Source: Elephas maximus indicus
Lineage: Eukaryota > Chordata > Mammalia > Proboscidea > Elephantidae
Length of the DNA stretch: 64,000 nucleotides
Assembly (NCBI RefSeq): GCF_024166365.1
Contig: NC_064835.1
Span: forward strand, 62,910,607 to 62,974,606
Direction: 5' to 3'
Every line of letters begins with the position of its first letter. Within the stretch, counting starts at the first letter, position 1. Below are positions 11,590-22,380 of this stretch, piece by piece. A program made the position numbers and the translations under genes. The notes under the pieces are model-generated. The model was given only the letters and a program-made list of their open reading frames with translations. It was not told where the DNA came from and searched no databases.

Positions 11590-12000
11590 ATATGGTTGAA
11601 AATCTTTTCTTAGTTTTATTGGGATTTAGGTTTCCAAACAGAAGAGAGAGGAGATCCTTATTTCATACCACACACCAAAGCAAATTTTAGATAAAGACCT
11701 ATGTGTGGAAAGTAACTTTTCAAAACTTTTAGAAGAAAATGTAGATGAATACTTACAACGTTTGAATAGGGGTAGAGTTTCATAATGACACAGAAAGTAT
11801 ATACCAGAAAGGAAAGGACTGTTCATTTGATTATACGTTACACAACAGAAGACACCATCAACAAAGTGGGAAGACAAGCCCCAGACTTGGAATAGGTATT
11901 TGTAAAGTGTTTAACCAGCGAAGGTTAGTGTCCAAAACATATAAAGAACTTCTGCAAGTCGATTAAATCGATTAAAAATACACATCTTGGGCTATAGTGA
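11590..12000 (+). mobile_element. Degenerate L1 ORF2 remnant
   Basis: Phrases such as TTTTAGAAGAAAATGTAGAT, GAACTTCTGCAAGTCGATTA and CATATAAAGAAC in order match the decayed 3' part of L1 ORF2. The sequence is full of stops and indels. Confidence 0.6.
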
Positions 12001-12811
12001 GATTAAGTGGATGTTTATTGGTTTTTTTATAGTTCTTTTATGAATTATATATTCATTTTTTTGTAATTTTAATCGTTGTATCTTTTAATAATTTTTAAAA
12101 GCTCTTTATAATATATTTTATGAATGTTTTTGGCTAAAAGTAATAGAAACTCTCAACTGGAACTGGCTTAAATAATAAAGGAATTTATTACTTTACAAAG
12201 GGCAAGTCTCAGGTGAGGCTGTATCTGCAGTGGGGTAATGTCATCAGGGACCCTTCCTTCTAGGTCTCCACTCTGCCAGCCTTCTAGGGGACTTCATTTC
12301 AGGCTAGCTCCTTTCGTGGTTCAAAAATGGTAGCAGCAATGCCAAGCATCACCTCCAGACCCAACAATGTCCAGGGGACAGAAGGCTCTGTCTCCCTGCC
12401 TCCCCTTCTTAGCAGGCATCCCTCATTGGCTAGGATCTGGTCGTGCCTGCCTTCCTAAACCAAGGGAAATGGGATTATTACAATTAGTGTAGACTAACAT
12501 TTATATATATTTTTTTAATGTTTTGGGGGTAGACTAGCTGTTGGGAGCCAGTCATCATGACCCTCCATGAATTAATGCTAGTAGCTCTTTGTCATATATA
12601 CTAAATATATTTTCTTAGTTTCCCATTTCTTATAATATGGTTTATAAACAGATACTGGATGTCATGTTTCTCAATTCTAAGATGCCTCTATTTTAAGAGG
12701 CATTAATATAATAGCTTTTCAGAAGAGGAACACTATATTAAATACTCATTGGAATGAACGAACGAGACTAGCATTCACTTGCACGTTCAATTACAAGGCA
12801 CTTTCTTCAGT
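12001..12811. other. AT-rich intron with an unassigned old repeat
   Basis: About 12130-12480 (from AACTGGAACTGGCTTAAATA to AACCAAGGGAAATGGGATTA) has the look of an old interspersed mammalian repeat, but I cannot name the family. The rest is AT-rich sequence without recognisable features. Confidence 0.35.
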
Positions 12812-13009
12812 ATCAAGGAGCCCTATGTGCAGTGGGTAAAGCACTCGACTCCTAACCAAAATGTCGGTGGTTTGAATACACCAGCTGCTCCTCGGAAGAC
12901 AGAAAGTGTGGTTCCGTAAAGATTACAGCCTTGGAAACTCTATGGGGCAGTTCTACTCTATCCTACAGGGCCACTAAGAATCAGAATCGACTCAAAGGCA
13001 GTGAATTTT
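12812..13009 (+). mobile_element. AfroSINE
   Basis: GGAGCCCTATGTGCAGTGGG head, CTAACCAAAATGTCGGTGGT box region, body TATGGGGCAGTTCTACTCTA and tail AATCGACTCAAAGGCAGTGA. The target duplication TTTCTTCAGT is exact at 12802-12811 and 13010-13019. Confidence 0.93.
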
Positions 13010-14285
13010 TTTCTTCAGTTTTATAGCATTTGAATCTAAGCCTTATTTACATTTAGAGTTAAAGGATTTTTCTAATTCTCTTTTGGACATTGGTAGTTAA
13101 ACGCGGCACCACAGCCACCCACTATTTTTTGTAATCCTTGCTTCTAATCTTGACCCCTTGGCTCCTTTAAGATTGACAGTATAATTTCAAAGCGTATGAA
13201 AGAAGAGGGGGAATTTTTGTCTGCATTCCCTATTTGGTTATACTTATGGTTCTATTTTTTATTCGTTTACTCGAAGAAAAAAAATATTCCTGAAGTTAAT
13301 CAACTTCTTTAGGAAGCTTTTGACAAATAGATGCCTAAAAGGGAGCCCATGATTAATTAGGTCACACCAATCCCTGCTAGCTTTAACATTTTTATGATCA
13401 ACTTCAGGAAATATGGTAATTTCTTTTAAGTGTCTAGACAAGTAAAGTATGATTACGTTCTCACTATAAACATTCAAACAATATAGACAATTTTAGAGTC
13501 AAAAAGTAAAAGTCCTTTTCAACTCCCCCTCATCCTCAATCCCCCAGATCTGGTTCCCTTCCACAAAGGGACCACTGTGTGAGGTCGAACCTTCTCCAAC
13601 GTTACTTCTGGATGTATGCACACACCTGTGTGTGCATGCCACTCCCAGGGATCTACGTGCATTTAATCCTCCTGTACATACTCAGTGGCTTTTTTTTTTT
13701 TTTCTCATAAAAGTTTGTTCTGGAAATCTTCCCGTGTGAGTTCCCTAATGGTGGACATTTAGATTGTTTCTAATTATTTGCTCTTACAAACAGTGCTATA
13801 ATTAACATCCTTGTAAATGTCTCTTTGTGCATATGGGCAAGCATTTCTTTAGGGTAGCTATCTATGGTTTGGCAATTTCTGCTGCCTTTAATTGCATTGC
13901 CTGGTATCTGGCAGACAATCTTCTGCATGTACAATAACTTTTCATGTCCATTATAGTGTAAGTTTTAAAAAGATGTCTTAAGCAACAATTAGGAATCTAA
14001 GTTTAAGTTCAGATTCTGTGTGGGTTGCTACGCGTGGATGAACAGATACCTCTACCCATGGCTAAGTTCGCACATACACAGGCCATTGTGTTTGGTAGCA
14101 GGTGAGATGCCCTACCTCCTCCTCCCCACCCTCACCCCCCCAGCAACATACAAGATAAGGCACATCGTGATTTTTAAAACATTAAAATGTGGGAAAATAC
14201 CTCATAGAATATTTTATGGTATTTTACTTTATGGTGTTTATGGTATTTTATTTTCCCCAAACGAATAGCATATTGCTCTCCCCCA
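13010..14285. other. AT-rich intron with old LINE-derived sequence
   Basis: About 13480-13900 contains CCGTGTGAGTTCCCTAATGG and ACAAACAGTGCTATAATTAA, phrases of a very old L1-related repeat also echoed near 7560-8150. The rest is AT-rich without identifiable features. Confidence 0.4.
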
Positions 14286-14295
14286 AATTTTGAAT

Positions 14296-15128
14296 AAGGA
14301 GCCCTCATGGTTAAATAGTTAAGTGCTCTGCTGCTAACAAAAAGGTTGGTGATTCGAACCCACCCAGCAGCTCCGTGGGAGAAAGACCTGGTGATCTGCT
14401 CCTGTAAAGATTGTTGTTGTTGTTGCTATGCTGTCAAATTGGTTCTGACTCGTAGCGACCCTATGTACGACAGAATGCTGGCCAGTCCTGCGCCACACTC
14501 ATGATCGTAATGCTTGAGCCCATTGTTGCGGCCATTCTGTCAATCCATCTTATTGAGGGTCTTCCTCTCTTTCACTGACCCTCTACCTTACCATGCTTGA
14601 TGTCCTTCCCCAGGGACTGGTCCCTCCTAATAACATAACCAAAGTACAGGAGATGAAGTCTCGCCACCCTTACTTCTAAGGAGCATGCTGGCTATACTTC
14701 TTCCAAGACAGGTTTGTTTGTTCTTCTGGCAGTCCATGATGTATTCAATATTCTTCCCCAACGCCCTAATTCAAAGGCATCAATTCTTCTTCCGTATTCA
14801 TTCTCCAGCTTTCGCATGCATATGAGGCAACTGAAAATACCATGACTTGGGTCAGGTGCACCTTTGTCTTCAAAGTGACATCTTTGCTTTTTAACATTTT
14901 AAAGAGGTCTTTTGCAGCAGATTTGTCCAATGCAGTAAGTCATTTGATTCCTTGACTGCTGCTTCCAGTGTTGATTGTGGATCCAAGTAAAATGAAATCC
15001 TCAACTACTTCAAAAAAGATACAACTTAAAAAAAAATTACAGCCTAGAAACCCTGTGGGGAAGTTCTACTCTGCCACATGGGGTTGATTTGAGTCGAAAT
15101 CAACTCAAAGGCATCTACCAACAACAAC
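14296..15128 (+). mobile_element. AfroSINE split by an antisense RTE insertion
   Basis: The SINE head is at 14296-14409 (GGAGCCCTCATGGTTAAATA to CTGCTCCTGTAAAGATT). Its body and tail resume near 15030 (ATTACAGCCTAGAAACCCTG) and end near 15128. The outer target duplication is AATTTTGAAT (14286-14295) and AATTTTTGAAT (15129-15139). The junction TAAAGATT | ATTACAGCC is contiguous in an uninterrupted AfroSINE (compare 12918-12937), so the middle 0.6 kb is a later insertion. Confidence 0.92.
14410..15025 (-). mobile_element. RTE LINE 3' fragment inserted in an AfroSINE
   Basis: The + strand starts with TTGTTGTTGTTGCTATGCTG and runs in reverse through the region encoding the RTE C terminus, stopping at the segment equivalent to about 10110 of the large copy (AAGTAAAATGAAATCCTCAA). 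This is a 5'-truncated insertion of about 0.6 kb. Confidence 0.92.
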
Positions 15129-15139
15129 AATTTTTGAAT

Positions 15140-17177
15140 GGTCCTTTCCCAAAGAGTTGATACAACTGCTTTATCATAAATTAATTTCTCCTGCACATGG
15201 GTCTGTGGCTAGACTCTAACATACTCCATTGCTCTACTTATATCTTTCTCTGCAAGTTCAGGGGCGAGTTCCCCTGTAGTCTTCCTTTTGAGAACTTTCT
15301 TGCACCTTTGTCTTTGTGTCTACTGCTCTTTCTTCCTCTCCACTCTGTCCCTTTTAAACTGGGTGCTTCATTAGCTGTTCACAATCTCCATAATTTTGCA
15401 TTGTGATGGGTCTGATGTGAGAACATCTGCAGCAGTCAAGAGCATATTTTCCTCAGGACTTGACACTGAGCTTGCCATCGACGAGAAGCAATCTCTCTCT
15501 CTCTCTCTCATTCCATGACATCTCCCAGCATCGCTGCTCCAACGTCAGTTATGCCTGAGTCTTGAATGGTGTCAATCTGAGTTGAAAATGTGCCAGCTTT
15601 CTTAACATTATCACTAACAGACTGCTTAATTAACCTGCTGATACCATCAATAATAGATCTCGCCGGTGTGTTAAACGGGAGACCCGTGGTTGGTCTCTCT
15701 CTCTCTCATTTACTTAGGCTTTCAGTGTCTGTGTCTCAGGAGCTGGACTTGGCCAGGAGTGAGAAGGAAAGGACCAGGCAGGGTTTGACAGGGACAGGGC
15801 AGAATGATCAGGTCTAGGTGGGATCCCAGAGATGAAATCACCGTGGGAAGTTGGTGTTCTCACTGCTCAGAGGCAGGGACGGCTAGTGCCTGTGCATTCA
15901 GCAGATTCTCCATATATGGGCGCCCTGTGTACACAGTCCACAAAAGCAGGTACAGGGCGTGTGCCATCCAACTAGAGTAGGCAGAAAGAATGCAGGTGTT
16001 CCAAGGGAGGTGCCTGGGACTTGCCCTCATTCTGAGGGGGCTTGTAGGGTTTTCCCTGTCTTTTTTTCCATTCAGGCATCTTAGCAGAGAAGAGGGCCTT
16101 GTCACCCCAGAAGTGTTCAGGAGGGGCTGTGTGAGGGGAGGGAAGCTGGGCTTTCACTTCCTTTCATGCTTCATCGTTTGTCTCTAGTGGTTTTGTGTTT
16201 GAACCAAAGTCCTGCTCAGTCCTGCTCTTGCTACCGTTCATATTCAGAAATCGTGGAGAACAAGTGACATGCCTCCACAAGGCTGGGACTGGGTGGGCCA
16301 CCACCTCCAAATCACATACTCTTTTCTTTCTCTTTGTCTGTCTCCCCCCACCCCACAACACACAAACATACACCCACACATACTTTGGGCTGTCTTCGGG
16401 TTGTCAGTCACAGCTTAGCACTATGGTGTGTGTCCTCCAAGTCTTTGCCCCCTGGAACTTAGTGTTTTCTCTGAGAAGACCCCCCCTCCCACACACACAC
16501 ACGTAATTGGGACTAGAGACATTTTCAGCCATCCCTGGCTTCCCCTGACCTGGCATGGGTGTGAGTGCACAGGCTGGTACTCTTGTGAGTTCAGCCATCT
16601 CTCAGAGACCCCGTGGGGTCTGAGTGTAGTCCCTCCATTTACACCCGGGAAGCCAGGCATGGCCAGGGGTGGTGGTGAGAGCTGGCACAGGAGCAAAGGC
16701 TCCTGACCACAAACAAATGCTCATCCCCTGGACCATATTCCTGTAGCCTCAGCTTTCCTGGGGTGGTGGTGGTGGTAGCGTGGTGGAGGGGATTCTCCAA
16801 AGGCAGAGAATGATGCCTTTCGGGGCAGAAAATCTAAAATATCCTCCCCAGTTGGGTCTTCTGGGAACTGAAGGCCAGGCAGTCCAGGGGTGTGGGGGGG
16901 TGCAGATCATGCCTAACGCCACTAGAGGGCGTGTCACTAACACTGAGAGGCAGGTGCTGTCTTTCCAAGGCCATCTTCTGGGGCCCTTCTGGGAGCTAAG
17001 CCCTGCGGGCCCTGGGACTGGCTGGAGCTCACTTCTGGAGGAGGGCCAGAGGCAGAGCCAAGATTGGAACACAAGCCCAGGCTCCCAGCCTCCCCTCCAG
17101 ACATTCCCTGCTGCTCTAAATTTCCTTTACCTCAGATTCACCTTCTTAATTCTGTCAGTCTCTGGCTGTGATTAAAG
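15140..17177. other. Intron, mostly unique sequence
   Basis: A (TC)n run lies near 15492-15510 and another near 15697-15709. About 15540-15690 contains CTTAATTAACC and ATCAATAATAGATC and may be a conserved block. CA-rich runs lie near 16360-16380 and 16493-16502, and a GGT run near 16762-16778. No gene is seen. Confidence 0.4.
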
Positions 17178-17400
17178 CAGGGTTTCTCCGTCTCAGCACT
17201 ATTGATGTTTTGGACTGGACAATTCTTTGTTGTATGGGGCTGTCCTGTGCATTGTAGGATGTTTAGCAGCATCCCTGGTCTTATACCTGTTAGATGCTAA
17301 AAGCATTCCTCTTTCACCAGGTCATGATTATCAAAAAATGTCTCCAAACATTGCCAAAAGTTCCCTGGGGGAAAAAATCGCCCCCAGTTGAAAGCCACTG
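17178..17400 (-). mobile_element. MER20-like hAT DNA transposon, near full length
   Basis: The + strand starts CAGGGTTTCTCCGTCTCAGC and ends CAGTTGAAAGCCACTG, imperfect terminal inverted repeats. Inside are GTGCATTGTAGGATGTTTAG and AAAATGTCTCCAAACATTGC. Length is about 223 bases. Family name from memory. Confidence 0.8.
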
Positions 17401-17435
17401 TGTAAGACAAGTGAGCATGCCTGTGGTTCACAGGG

Positions 17436-17600
17436 ACAGCTTCACCTTCCTCTCTGACACTGGTTAGTTTTCGCCTTTGCTCACCAGGTTCCCAAGGGCC
17501 CTCAAATCCCCCAGCAGGATGAGGGGCAGATGGACAGCACAGCCCCACCTTCCCCCCTCTGCCTACTGTACTTGTAGCCTTGTTGCTTGGGGCAGGGAGA
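17436..17600 (+). repeat. Intronic duplication, copy A
   Basis: It matches 19145-19319 in direct orientation: both carry TGACACTGGTTAGTTT, TTTGCTCACCAGGTTCCCAA, GGGGCAGATGGACAGCA and TTGTTGCTTGGGGCAGGGA in order, with small indels between. Copy B lies just upstream of the SFXN5 exon at 19416; copy A has no exon after it. Confidence 0.88.
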
Positions 17601-18029
17601 GGAGGGGCACAGGGCTTGAGTCCCAGCCGCAGAGGAAGGTCTGCCTGTGGCTTCCATTGCCACTGAGTGTCATGTGGAAACACGAGAGAGATTCAAAGAT
17701 GGCATATGTGCTGTCAATACATTTTAAAGCTATTTGATCTCCTGCTTTTCTTCTCCGAAGTCTGCAGAGATCTTGGCCATCCCCTCTGTTTACTTTACCT
17801 CCCCACTTTATTGAAACAGGAGATGAAGCTCAAAGACCCCCAGGGTCTCAAGCCACCCCTCACCTGCAAACCCATCCCCCAGCCAGGAGCACCCCAGACC
17901 GCTCTCTCCCAGTGCTTGGCTCGGGCACCAGGAGCATCTGTGGTCTCCCTCCCACTCCACCTGCCCACTGGGCCCCACCGCCCTCCAGCTCCCCAAATTC
18001 TCTCGCCCCCCCACGCGGGAGGGAGTGGG

Positions 18030-18180
18030 GAAGCAGCAGGTGTTGATGCTAATCAGCGTTCACAGCCCAGAACTGCAGTCGCTCCCAGGCTCACACACTC
18101 CCCAAAATTAAACACTCATTATACAAAATTAATTGACATTAATTAGCAAAAATTAAAACTTTAAACACAGCAAGGCGCTT
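18030..18180. promoter_or_regulatory. Candidate conserved enhancer with homeodomain cores
   Basis: An abrupt AT-rich island in a GC-rich intron. Cores include GCTAATCAGCG, AAAATTAATTGACATTAATT and AGCAAAAATTAAAAC within about 100 bases. No repeat similarity and no coding potential. The target could be EMX1 or SFXN5; conservation is not testable here. Confidence 0.4.
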
Positions 18181-18699
18181 TTGGGGGAAGAGTGAAGCAG
18201 GCGGGCTCTGCATTTGTCACCCCCTCTCCCCACCCGTCCACCACCCCCAGGTCCCCCACTTCCATCCTGAATCAGGGCTAGAGAAGTTCAGGTGAGGTCA
18301 GCACCTGCACCAGGCCTAGGCCTGGCCAGAGGGACCCTGTGGCCTCCCCTCCCAGGTAGAATGGCACCCCCCACACACCTGCTCCCTGACCCCTCCCTCT
18401 GTCCAGCCAGTGAGTCCCAGGCAAGGGGAGCAGAAAGAGATTTACAATGCTAGTCACCAGCTGATGGGGTGCCCCCCAAATCTCTAATATCCAGTATCTG
18501 ATTAAGGAGCCAGAACCCTCCCTCAGCCCAGGCACCCATTATCTCAGCTCAGGTGGGGGTCATGGCCAAAGAAAGGAACCCAACCATCTGAGGCAAGAAC
18601 ATAGAAGGTTTGCCTTTAACTGTCTGACTCGACGCACCCCCCCTCCCCACCTCCCACTGCAATCAGCCCCTCCCCTGGGCACCCAGAGGGTTAGGCACT

Positions 18700-18795
18700 G
18701 TAGCCTTTCAGCTCTGGCCCACTTGGCTGTGTGACCTCAGATAAGTCACTCCCTCTCTCTGAGCCTCAATTTTCCATCCATATGATGAGGGGGTG
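18700..18795 (+). repeat. MIR
   Basis: TTGGCTGTGTGACCTCAGAT followed by AAGTCACT and CTGAGCCTCAATTTTCC is the MIR core. Confidence 0.85.
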
Positions 18796-19144
18796 GTGCA
18801 GGGTGAGCACTGAGGTTCCTGCCTGCTCTGGCACCTGCTGTTAGGGAATCAAATCCCTGGGAACTGGATTCACTCTGAGGAGCGAGGGGCTGAGTATGGG
18901 GGGTGGGGGATGGGGGATGGGGGTTGGGGGGATGACATTTAAGGGAATGCTGAGAAGGGCAGCCCAAGGGACTGAATTGCGGATGGTGGAACATCAGGCA
19001 TCAGTGGGGCGGGAAGGGGCAGGGGGCTCTTCAGGCCAGAGAGTCCTCCCAGGTGGGTCTCCACTTTCCTTGCTTACGTACAGAGTCTGCCTCAGAGGGG
19101 AGGAAAGCAGCAGCCTGGATAACTAGTCACTCTCTAAGCCCTGA

Positions 19145-19319
19145 ACAGCTTCCCCTTCCTCCCTGACACTGGTTAGTTTCTGTGTTTGGCCTTTGCTCAC
19201 CAGGTTCCCAAGGGCCCTCAGATCTCCCCAGCAGGATTAGGGGCAGATGGACAGCAGAGCCCCACTTTCCCCGCCTTCTGCCCACTGCATTTGAACCCTT
19301 GTTGCTTGGGGCAGGGAAG
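19145..19319 (+). repeat. Intronic duplication, copy B
   Basis: Partner of 17436-17600. It ends about 95 bases before the SFXN5 splice acceptor at 19415. Confidence 0.88.
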
Positions 19320-19415
19320 CTTGGGGTGAGGAAGGGAGGGACCCTGGCCAGCTCCTCCTCCAGGTGGAATGCCATGTTCACACTCACACCTGCCCCCTTC
19401 TCCCTCTCTCTCCAG

Positions 19416-19531
19416 CCAGCGCCAATATCTGCAATGTGGTCCTGATGCGGTATGGGGAGCTAGAGGAAGGGATCGATGTCCTGGATGGTGATGGCAACCT
19501 CGTGGGCTCCTCCAAGATCGCAGCCAGACAC
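19416..19531 (+). CDS. SFXN5: Sideroflexin-5, fourth exon from the 3' end
   Basis: Sideroflexins are multi-pass mitochondrial inner-membrane carriers. SFXN1 is known to move serine for one-carbon metabolism, and SFXN5 has been proposed to transport citrate. This 116-bp exon opens after a strong pyrimidine tract and CAG, in phase 1 (two bases complete an Ala codon). It encodes [18 protein letters not shown], continues through [11 protein letters not shown], and ends before a GTGGGT donor in phase 0. With the usual length of about 340 residues this is roughly residues 209-247, a matrix-facing loop and part of a membrane segment. The Asn-rich opening and the GSSKIAA segment are characteristic of the family. 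No frame damage. Confidence 0.97.
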
Positions 19532-21576
19532 GTGGGTCCGCCCGGGGGCCCAGGGGCTGGTGGGGAGACCCACAACAGGGAGGGGGTTGGTTTTCTCTTG
19601 ACATTTTCATTCCTGGGGGCTTCTATCCACGGCCCCCTTCTTTTGCCCTCTCAATCTCTCCTCCTCACCCCACCACCTCCCATCTGTAGGACCCCAGCCT
19701 GCCCAGCCAGCTCCTGGGCCAGTCCCGCCTCCTCTACCTGCTCCTCTCCAGCCCCTACCCCATCACTGTGAACCGCTCGCTCCCACCCCTTGTCCCAGCC
19801 CCTCAGGACCAGCCTCCCAGATCACCTAACCCAGATGAGGTGTTAATTGGCAAGGGCAGAGAAGACCCCCCCCCCAGAGCTTTCTTCCCCCTCCTCAGGA
19901 CTAGGGCCCTGCCCCCTGGACCTTCAGATCCTCTAAGGTGAGAGGAGGAGGCCCAGAGGCAAGCGGTTTGTGGTTCTGTGTTAATAGGCACTCGTGGAGG
20001 TGATACCTCACTAGGGACAGACTGCGGTGGAGGATTTCAGACTTGTGGGAGGCGCTGGGTGGTGGTTTGGGGAAGATGATTTTGTCACACGAAGGCCTTC
20101 TTTCACCTCTGGTTTCACTGGCCTTGTCAACTCTAGCTATTGTAATAATACTTTTAAAAATTCCAGTCCATTTGTACATCTCTGCTTTCCCAGCTTTCAT
20201 CCTAATGGTGATTAGAGGCTGGCCCTGCCCCAGGGCCCTGGCCTTTAGTCCTGGGATATGGAGGGTCAGCTGTGGGGTAGCTGGGCAGCCACCTCTGCTC
20301 TAGCCACTGTCTCTGGTCACCTCCTGTCAGCAAGGCCTTCACAATGAGCCCTCCCATCTGGGAAGACCCCTCTCATGGTCCCCATCTTCCCCTTCCCACC
20401 TGCGGCAGGGATGGTGGTGCGCACCCAGGGCTGGTGAGGGGTAAGGGGCTTGAGCGTGCTGGTGCCAACATTGCATCCTCTGCTTTCTGCACTGGCTCTG
20501 GTCCTCCCATCGTGCCCAGTCCTGCCCAGGAAGCTGCAGGGGCTCTCTCCCAGGCCTTCCAAGGCTGGTCATGAAAGGCACAAGCTCCTGGGAGAAACTT
20601 TCAGCCCTGAGCCCATCATCAGAGGGATTTAGCCTTAATCTCCTGCTTGCCCCTAACCTCCTACCTGAAGAGCTTTACTTTTCTACCTGGCTTCTGTGAG
20701 GGAGGCAGGCCATGACTCCTCCTGGTGTCCCGCGGCAGGAAAATGCAAGCTTCTGCAGTCCCTGGGCTTCCTCTGTCTTGCTCAGTCCATCCCTGTCTGG
20801 CTGGTGAAAGATTCCAGGAACTGGTGGGCTCTGAGACATTCCTGAAGGCTTTTCTTAGGGCTGGGAGTCCATGGGGTTAGGAGTACTCCCCACAGTGACC
20901 GTCAGTGTGAAGAACTGCCACTGAGCTGAGCATGCCCACCCAGGAATCCCACAGGAGCCCCAGGGCAAGGTCCCAGGCAGACCCTGGATGACCCAGGCAG
21001 ATGCTTAGCAGAAGCATTTCCCCCTCACAAAGCCAACCTCTTGCCACTGAGAAAGACTCTCATCCTGAGCCAGGAGACTGACAGCCTTCAGAATCTTAGT
21101 CTTTAAGCGGCATCAGAAAGAAAGGAAAAGAAGTGAATTCACCAATCCCTGTCCTCCCTAGCACCATGAGCTCACATGGCTCAGCAGGCCCCAGCTGTTT
21201 GTTTTGGTTCTTCCCTAGTCTGCTTTGTTTTTAGAGCATCTCAAGCCCTTCATATGCCTCCCCCAGCCCACTGCACGTAAGGGGCAGGGGGCCACCTGCC
21301 TGACCATGGCCCCGTTCCTGGGGCGGCCTCTGTGCTCCCACCCCCATGCCATGGCAGGTAATGAGACTGCTCTTTTCAGGTGTGTGGTAAGAGCACAGGG
21401 TGGCTCTTTTCCATCGTTGGAATACGGCTTCTTGAGCAATGCCATGAATAATTCCATTCAGCCAGACGTGCTCAGCAGTGCCACACATACCAGGGGGCTT
21501 CGGGGCAGGGTGTGCTGCCGGGTGGCTGCCCTCTACCCCAGGAGCCCCACTTATTGCAGCCTCTGCTCGTTCTCAG
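19532..21576 (+). other. SFXN5: SFXN5 intron
   Basis: About 2.0 kb of GC-rich sequence. I see no transposon, RNA gene or second coding exon. The acceptor is TCTGCTCGTTCTCAG. Confidence 0.85.
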
Positions 21577-21662
21577 GCCCTGCTGGAGACAGCGCTGACG
21601 CGGGTGGTCCTCCCCATGCCCATCCTGGTGCTACCCCCGATCGTCATGTCCATGCTGGAGAA
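21577..21662 (+). CDS. SFXN5: Sideroflexin-5, third exon from the 3' end
   Basis: This 86-bp exon follows CTCAG in phase 0 and encodes [20 protein letters not shown], then PIVMSMLE, ending with the first two bases of a Lys codon before GTGAGT. The next exon supplies the G. The segment is a hydrophobic, proline-rich transmembrane helix, about residues 248-275, and the Leu-Pro-Pro followed by a Val-Met pair is strongly conserved in sideroflexins. Both splice signals are canonical and the frame joins exactly with its neighbours. Confidence 0.97.
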
Positions 21663-21948
21663 GTGAGTTGGGGCAGCCAGCACAGAGGGGCCATGTTGAG
21701 GAGGAGGGAGAAGACAGGGGAGGGGAACCGGCTTTCCCAGGGCAAGGGACAGGGCCAAGCTGGCAGCCTGCCCCAGTTTGTTCAGAGGGGTAGGAAGTGT
21801 CCGGCTCCATTTTCAGACTATCCCTGGTAGCGCTACTGGAATCAATCTGTGAGTATTTGTGGACTTTGAGATGCAAGACACTATCTTAGGTGATGGGAGG
21901 GATATCAGAAGGAACATGCTGGCCCTGTCGCAGGAGCTGATAGTTCTG

Positions 21949-21981
21949 GTGTGTGTGTGCATGTGTGTGTGTGTGTGTGTG
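21949..21981. repeat. (GT)n microsatellite
   Basis: GTGTGTGTGC followed by a longer TG run, ending GCATTT. Confidence 0.9.
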
Positions 21982-22039
21982 CATTTACACACTATTTGTG
22001 GCTAGTACAGGGTCATCTGTGAAGAGAGAATCTGAGGAT

Positions 22040-22185
22040 TGTGGTAGGAAGACTAGATTTGGGGCCAGGGCCATCCTTTCAGAGATCCATCAGGAGGCAA
22101 GTCACCACCTCGCTGAGCCTCAGTTTATCCATCTGCAAAATAAGGATAGAAATAATAACCTCCCTGCCTGTCTCAGAGAACACAT
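22040..22185 (+). repeat. MIR
   Basis: GCAAGTCACCACCTCGCTGA followed by GCCTCAGTTTATCCATCTGC and AAAATAAGGATAGAAATAAT is the MIR core and 3' part. Confidence 0.85.
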
Positions 22186-22212
22186 ATTTGTCATGACTGT
22201 AAAGAAATATGG

Positions 22213-22380
22213 AAACCCTGGTGGTGTAGTGGTTAAGTGCTACGGCTGCTAACCAAAGGGTCAGCAGTTCGAATCTGCCAGGCACTCCTTGGAAACTCTA
22301 TGGGCCAGTTCTACCCTGTCCTATAGGGTCGCTATGAGTCAGAATCAACTCCACGGCACTGGGTTTAGTTTTCTGGTTTG
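22213..22380 (+). mobile_element. AfroSINE, well preserved
   Basis: It reads AAACCCTGGTGGTGTAGTGG, TTAAGTGCTACGGCTGCTAA, CAGCAGTTCGAATCTGCCAG, CTATAGGGTCGCTATGAGTC and CGGCACTGGGTTT in order. The target duplication GTAAAGAAATATGG (22199-22212) matches GTAAAGAAACATGG (22381-22394) with one difference. Confidence 0.96.

Larger units (their letters stand above)
1..19415 (+). other. SFXN5: SFXN5 intron (5' end outside window)
   Basis: Everything left of the first recognised SFXN5 exon is read as intron, because that exon begins inside a codon (phase 1) and needs an upstream exon. I looked for an exon encoding the preceding sideroflexin segment (a Phe-Pro-Phe-Pro-type stretch) and saw none, so the upstream exon probably lies left of base 1. 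The interval 1-5000 is GC-moderate with few recognisable repeats and two candidate conserved blocks. The interval 5000-15130 is AT-rich and almost wholly transposon-derived. The interval 15130-19415 is GC-rich unique sequence with one MER20, one MIR and one half of an intronic duplication. No open frame here outside the RTE element resembles a known protein. Confidence 0.8.

Noticed and set aside
16420-16706. Mutually overlapping 90-codon frames on both strands around a CA run
   Set aside because: Low-complexity and unsupported by any domain or splice structure.
19364-19771. Continuous 135-codon frame starting before the SFXN5 exon
   Set aside because: Only 19416-19531 matches sideroflexin; the rest is read-through across the acceptor and donor.
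21225-21830. 201-codon open frame on the + strand
   Set aside because: It runs through the real SFXN5 exon at 21577-21662 in a different frame, so it is a shadow.
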